Assembly: GCF_026210795.1 (NCBI RefSeq)
Contig: NC_089441.1
Location: 3,720,001 to 3,784,000, forward strand
Origin: Rhizophagus irregularis
Taxonomy: Eukaryota > Glomeromycota > Glomeromycetes > Glomerales > Glomeraceae
Length of the DNA stretch: 64,000 bases
Reading direction: 5' to 3'
Shown piece after piece: positions 60,271-64,000 of this stretch. The first letter of the stretch is position 1, and each line of letters opens with the position of its first letter. Made by a program: the position numbers and the translations under genes. The notes under the pieces were generated by a model. That model was given only the letters and a program-made list of their open reading frames with translations. It had not been told where the DNA came from and made no database searches.

Positions 60271-61420
60271 ATGGACAACAAAGTTGGCCAAAACGATAAA
60301 CAAAATAATGTGGCAGAGGAAGAGGTAGCTCCACCTCAGAATATACAAGAGAACGTGGTTGTAAAGGACCAAATTGAGGGTGAAAAAGAGGACGGCTCGC
60401 CAACAACCTTAACGCAGAAATACGTTGTTGTAGGTGACACCAACCAGTCGAGCACAACAGAAGCTGAGGGTAGCTCACTTGAGTCACCAAAAACGCAAAA
60501 AACTGCGCTGCAGTCAGATTATATACTTACTACACAATCGACTTCTAAATCTATACCTACTACTTCCTCAAATCCGTATAGACATAATACAAGTGTCTTG
60601 AAATCCGAAAATTATATTTTTTCAGACTCTCAATCACACACTCATTACTCAGGCACAGACATTGAGCAAAAAAACTTTTCAAAAATTGCCGAAGACGGTA
60701 CGTTAACTCCAAGACTCACAGAAATGGAAAATTCAAGTCCTTCAATAAGTCCTGGACAACCTAATACATTATCATCGAATGTAAGTACTTCCGGAATAAC
60801 AGCACCTAAGCGAATAATTCGAATAGACAGAGATTATACGAGTGGAGAACTATGTCAATTTCAAACAGCTTTTCCTGTAGAAATTGATGGACGGGTAAAT
60901 TATTTTATTATTTAATAAAATTTCTTTTTTTTTTTAAGAAAGAAAAATTTCTAATTCCTTTAAATTCAGATAACCCCGAGGCGATTTCAACAAACAATAA
61001 ATACGTTGAATGACTTGTTGGCAAAGGCTCACAATCCAAAATATAATTTTTTTGATAATTGTCTTGCTTGTCTAACAATATACACATCAACGCTATGCTT
61101 ACGACCGCATTTTGATCGGGTAAGAATATAATTTCATCTTTACTAAGCAATGATAAACGAGATATTAATTTAATTGGTTCATACAGATGATTGAAGAAAT
61201 ATGTAAATTTCTGGATAATGAGAATATATCCTCATATAATTCACAGGGGCTTAATTTCAGAGATCCAAGGCGAACTTCATTTTTATTTGTATCCTTTATT
61301 TCAATCAATTCGGATCCATGTTTATAGTTTAAATAACCATTATTATCTTTAACTTACCGGCTTTTCTATCGTGAACCCGATCTTTTTTTTTGTAAACAGC
61401 TTGAACTTGAACTATACTAA
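60271..61420 (+). CDS. ERF4: Erf4/Golgin-A7 family, palmitoyltransferase subunit
   Basis: Four exons (60271-60894, 60970-61119, 61187-61288, 61400-61420) sum to 897 nt, 298 aa. The first 185 residues are Ser/Thr/Gln-rich and disordered. The conserved domain runs from RIDRDYTSGELCQFQTAFP through ITPRRFQQTINTLNDLL, NPKYNFFDNCLACLTIYTS and MIEEICKFLDNEN to LNFRDPRRTSFLFLELELY. This matches the Golgin A7/Erf4 family. In yeast Erf4 partners the DHHC enzyme Erf2 at the ER to palmitoylate Ras. The FFDN and CL pair, and the GL-N-RDP-R block, are family landmarks. The final coding exon is only 21 nt (LELELY and stop), supported by frame and a good cag acceptor. It converges with ATG12. Confidence 0.92.
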
Positions 61421-62176
61421 GGATCTTTTTTCTTTTGTAGTTATCTTTATATTATATGTTATCAATCTTGTATATCAGTAATGTAAATTCCTTTATAGAG
61501 TCACCAACAAAATTCTCGAATTCGGATATCCTACCGTACGAAGTAAAATAATAATAATAATATTAATGGTAGTATTAATTTTTCACTTTCCATTTTTTAT
61601 CGGACTTTTTAAATTAATATTCTTTGTCGGTTTTTTAGAGAAAAGGATATAGGAGTGAAATTCTTTGTTTCTTACCTTTTTTTTGTACTTAGTTTTTAAT
61701 GAACATTGATTTATTTAAATTCAAATAATAATTTTTCAAAAGATCTATTGAAATATAATAATGTGTTCTATTATTAAGTTTTTCTATAGCATTTATTACA
61801 TTCTTCCTAGCCTCCCTTTTCCCCTTTGAAATTCATTTTATTTCACATATACATTTCATTACATGCCTGCATCATAAAAAAAAACTAATATTATGGTCGC
61901 CTATTTTATTTTTTTTATTCCTTTCAAAAAATTAACTATAAAAGTCTGTAAAAATTTAATTAAAATTATAAAAAATTAATGCGGATCAGAATAAATCTTT
62001 ATTTTTATTAATTGTAATTATTATATTACCAAAATCCTTTCATCACTTTAGAATTCCAAATCATAAATTATCTATTCCGCCACTAGAAATATTTAATTTA
62101 ATTATTATTATTAGAGAGGAAAAAATAAAGGTGAAATATTATTTATATTGAAAATTGATTAGAGCTTGGAGGATTT
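61421..62176. other. Shared 3' region of ERF4 and ATG12
   Basis: 756 bp with no gene. T-rich on both sides; probable poly(A) signals for both genes lie here but none can be assigned with certainty. Confidence 0.5.
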
Positions 62177-62850
62177 TTATCCCCATGCTGCACTTGTACA
62201 ATAATTTATTATCAAATGTCCATCCGTATTGAAACACTAATTAAAAAAAAAAATAATAATATGAGAATAATTGAATAAAATTAGAACAATATTTGATATG
62301 TTCATAAAATACCTTGACTAAATTGGCAACTATTTCATCTGGTGCAGGAGAAAATGCACTGTTTATGTATAAGAACTGTTATAAGAATTTAGAACTATAT
62401 TAATAAAATGTTCCTGTATAACAAAAACTAACATTTTTTCCAAATAAGATCATTTACCAAAGGATCCGAAGCCTTATAATTAAGTTCTCTCCTTAAAAAT
62501 TGAATAACGGCTTGGAATTTATTCGACGCATTTATCTTGTACAAGTTTTGTTTTAAAATAGGTGCATTTCCTATCGCCCGAAAACGAACTATGACTTTAA
62601 AACAAATAGGTTACGTGTAAAGAAAAAAAGCCAAATAAAAAATTAAACAAAACATATAGTACATTAGATCAAAATCTTGGTTTCTACCTTTAACGGCATC
62701 TTTCTTTTTATACTTTTCAAGAGCAAGAGAAGGGTTTTGCGATATTTGTGAAGGTGTAAGAGTTTCGGCTGGTGGTACGTTAAAGGGAGGGGGGGGAATT
62801 GGAGGTTGTGGTGTACCTAAAGAAGTGAGATCTGCTGCTTGCGAAGACAT
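62177..62850 (-). CDS. ATG12: Ubiquitin-like autophagy protein ATG12
   Basis: Four exons (62688-62850, 62458-62594, 62313-62375, 62177-62236) sum to 423 nt, 140 aa. The N-terminal 55 residues are Pro-rich (PQPPIPPPPFNVPP). The ubiquitin-like fold has VIVRFRAIGNAPILKQ, KFQAVIQFLRREL, DPLFLYINSAFSPAPDE and DGHLIINYCTSAAWG. The protein ends in Trp-Gly, the known ATG12 terminus; Gly140 is the residue conjugated to ATG5 through ATG7 and ATG10, without prior proteolysis. The conjugate promotes ATG8 lipidation at the phagophore. Small exons of 63 and 60 nt were placed by frame and motif. The start is 166 bp from the divergent TIM44 start. Confidence 0.96.
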
Positions 62851-63016
62851 AATGTGTATAAATCTAAACGATAAAAAAGTTTAAGAAAAAACTTCTAAAA
62901 TTGGACTGACGCAATGTAGAGTGCAAACAAACTGTGATCTACAGATCATTACATCATCATCTATCATCCTTATTTTTAAAAAATTTTTTTTTTATCTCCT
63001 CCCAACGCATATTAAT

Positions 63017-64000
63017 ATGATTGCTTCACGAACATTGTTTACATTTTCTAATGTTTTGCGAACAAGATCACGTTACTTAATACAGCTGAAATATCGTTCT
63101 ACACATGCGCGAAGTTATACAAGTCCTGTTACAAAATTTTTTGAGACTATAAATGAAGAAATAAAAAAGAATAAGGAATTACAACAAAATGTGAAATTGT
63201 TACAGGATCAGGCAGGACAATTAAGTGAATCTGACGCTCTAAGAAAAGCCAAGGAAGCTTATATAAAAGCAAAGGTATGGAAAGTTAATTTAATTATTAA
63301 CATAGATAGATCAATCGCATTCTTACTTTGAAGCGGAATTGATTTTTAGGAAGGCGCGGAAAATACCACAACACTGGGATCGGAGAAACTTAAAAAATCT
63401 ATGGATGAAATTAAAAAATCTGCTGAGAAAGTTGGATCAGCAGTATCAGACACATTCGAAAAAGTTAATGAAACTCCTTTTGTTAAAGAAAGTAAAGAAA
63501 AGGTTAGAAATATCAACACTATTAGTAATCTTTTATTAAATCGTTATATACTAAGTATTTAATGAATTTATAATTCTTTTATTAGATATCTCAGTTTTCA
63601 GATAAAGTATCTACGACAACTGAACCAATAAGACAAACAAGGGTTTACACAAACATTCGCGATTCTTTGAAAGAAACTGTTGGGGATGATTCAATGAGTT
63701 ATGGTGGGTTTGTTGATAAAGAAACAAGGAAGAAGATGAAGGAGCAGGCCTTGTCAAAATCGAAATCGAAAGTAGTTGAAATGAATCCAGAGTAAGTGTC
63801 ACTTATAAATTTTTTATATTGCTCCCTATTTTAGTTTTACAAATAATTTGATTAGTTACAATTTCTTGTGCTCACAGCTTTATAATTCAAATCCTATTCA
63901 AATAGAGCTGGATCATCTATGGTGTTGCATAAAGACTCGGCATGGAAAGAAAGTTGGAATAAGATTAAAGAAACCAATCCAATTATTCAAGGTAACATAA
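63017..64000 (+). CDS. TIM44: TIM44, import motor subunit (cut by window end)
   Basis: Exons 63017-63274, 63350-63502, 63586-63791 and 63906-63991 are visible; a donor (ggtaac) follows and the rest lies beyond the window. The N-terminus MIASRTLFTFSNVLRTRSRY is an Arg-rich, acid-free mitochondrial presequence. Next come the family's coiled and Lys-rich segments (FFETINEEIKKNKELQQNVK, LREAK-type helix, KKSMDEIKKSAEKVG) and VVEMNPE, then LHKDSAWKESWNKIKETNP, a recognisable stretch just before the C-terminal membrane-binding domain. Tim44 recruits mtHsp70 to the TIM23 channel at the matrix face. The C-terminal domain cannot be checked here. Confidence 0.92.

Overview
The window reads as nuclear DNA of a filamentous, early-diverging fungus. 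The base composition is extremely AT-rich. Genes carry many short GT-AG introns, and there are decayed Helitrons, small TA-flanked inverted-repeat elements and long homopolymer-rich gene deserts. The gene set (Erf4, Rud3, Mss116, ATG12, ETF-QO, an Unc13-type protein, an animal-like BORC subunit and XRCC4) fits Mucoromycota. A Glomeromycotina genome such as Rhizophagus is my best guess, but this is inference from style and not a database match.

Layout. 1-7340 is repeat and transposon debris with a decayed Helitron. 7341-29235 is a dense housekeeping block: GSK3 kinase (-), D-arabinose dehydrogenase (-), SUZ-domain protein (+), BORC subunit 5 (-), RS2Z-type SR splicing factor (+), ETF-ubiquinone oxidoreductase (-), AKAP7-like 2H phosphoesterase (+), Unc13/MUN protein (+), CENP-Q-like protein (-) and mRNA guanylyltransferase (+). 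Next comes an XRCC4 homologue (-, 29644-31461), a gypsy-type RT scrap, a lone MIT-domain gene (+, 36042-37229), a 6.6 kb AT-rich desert and a second XRCC4 homologue (+, 43843-46162). After a remnant-rich stretch come a mitochondrial DEAD-box helicase (-) and a Rud3/GMAP-210 golgin (+). 52.7-60.2 kb is another desert holding MITE-like elements, one nested inside another. The window closes with Erf4 (+), ATG12 (-) and the 5' part of TIM44 (+).

For nearly every gene I re-derived splice sites by reading frame. The summed exons are an exact multiple of three for all complete genes except the helicase, whose first exon is unresolved. Many genes sit in divergent pairs with only 150-260 bp between start codons.

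The most interesting item is the pair of XRCC4 (non-homologous end-joining) paralogues. They share nine exons with the same phases, three identical exon lengths and an almost invariant 18-residue motif (residues 321-338 in both) inside otherwise diverged disordered tails. One copy carries a telomere-like CCCTAACCCTTATAA minisatellite in an intron. No tRNA, rRNA or CRISPR was seen.
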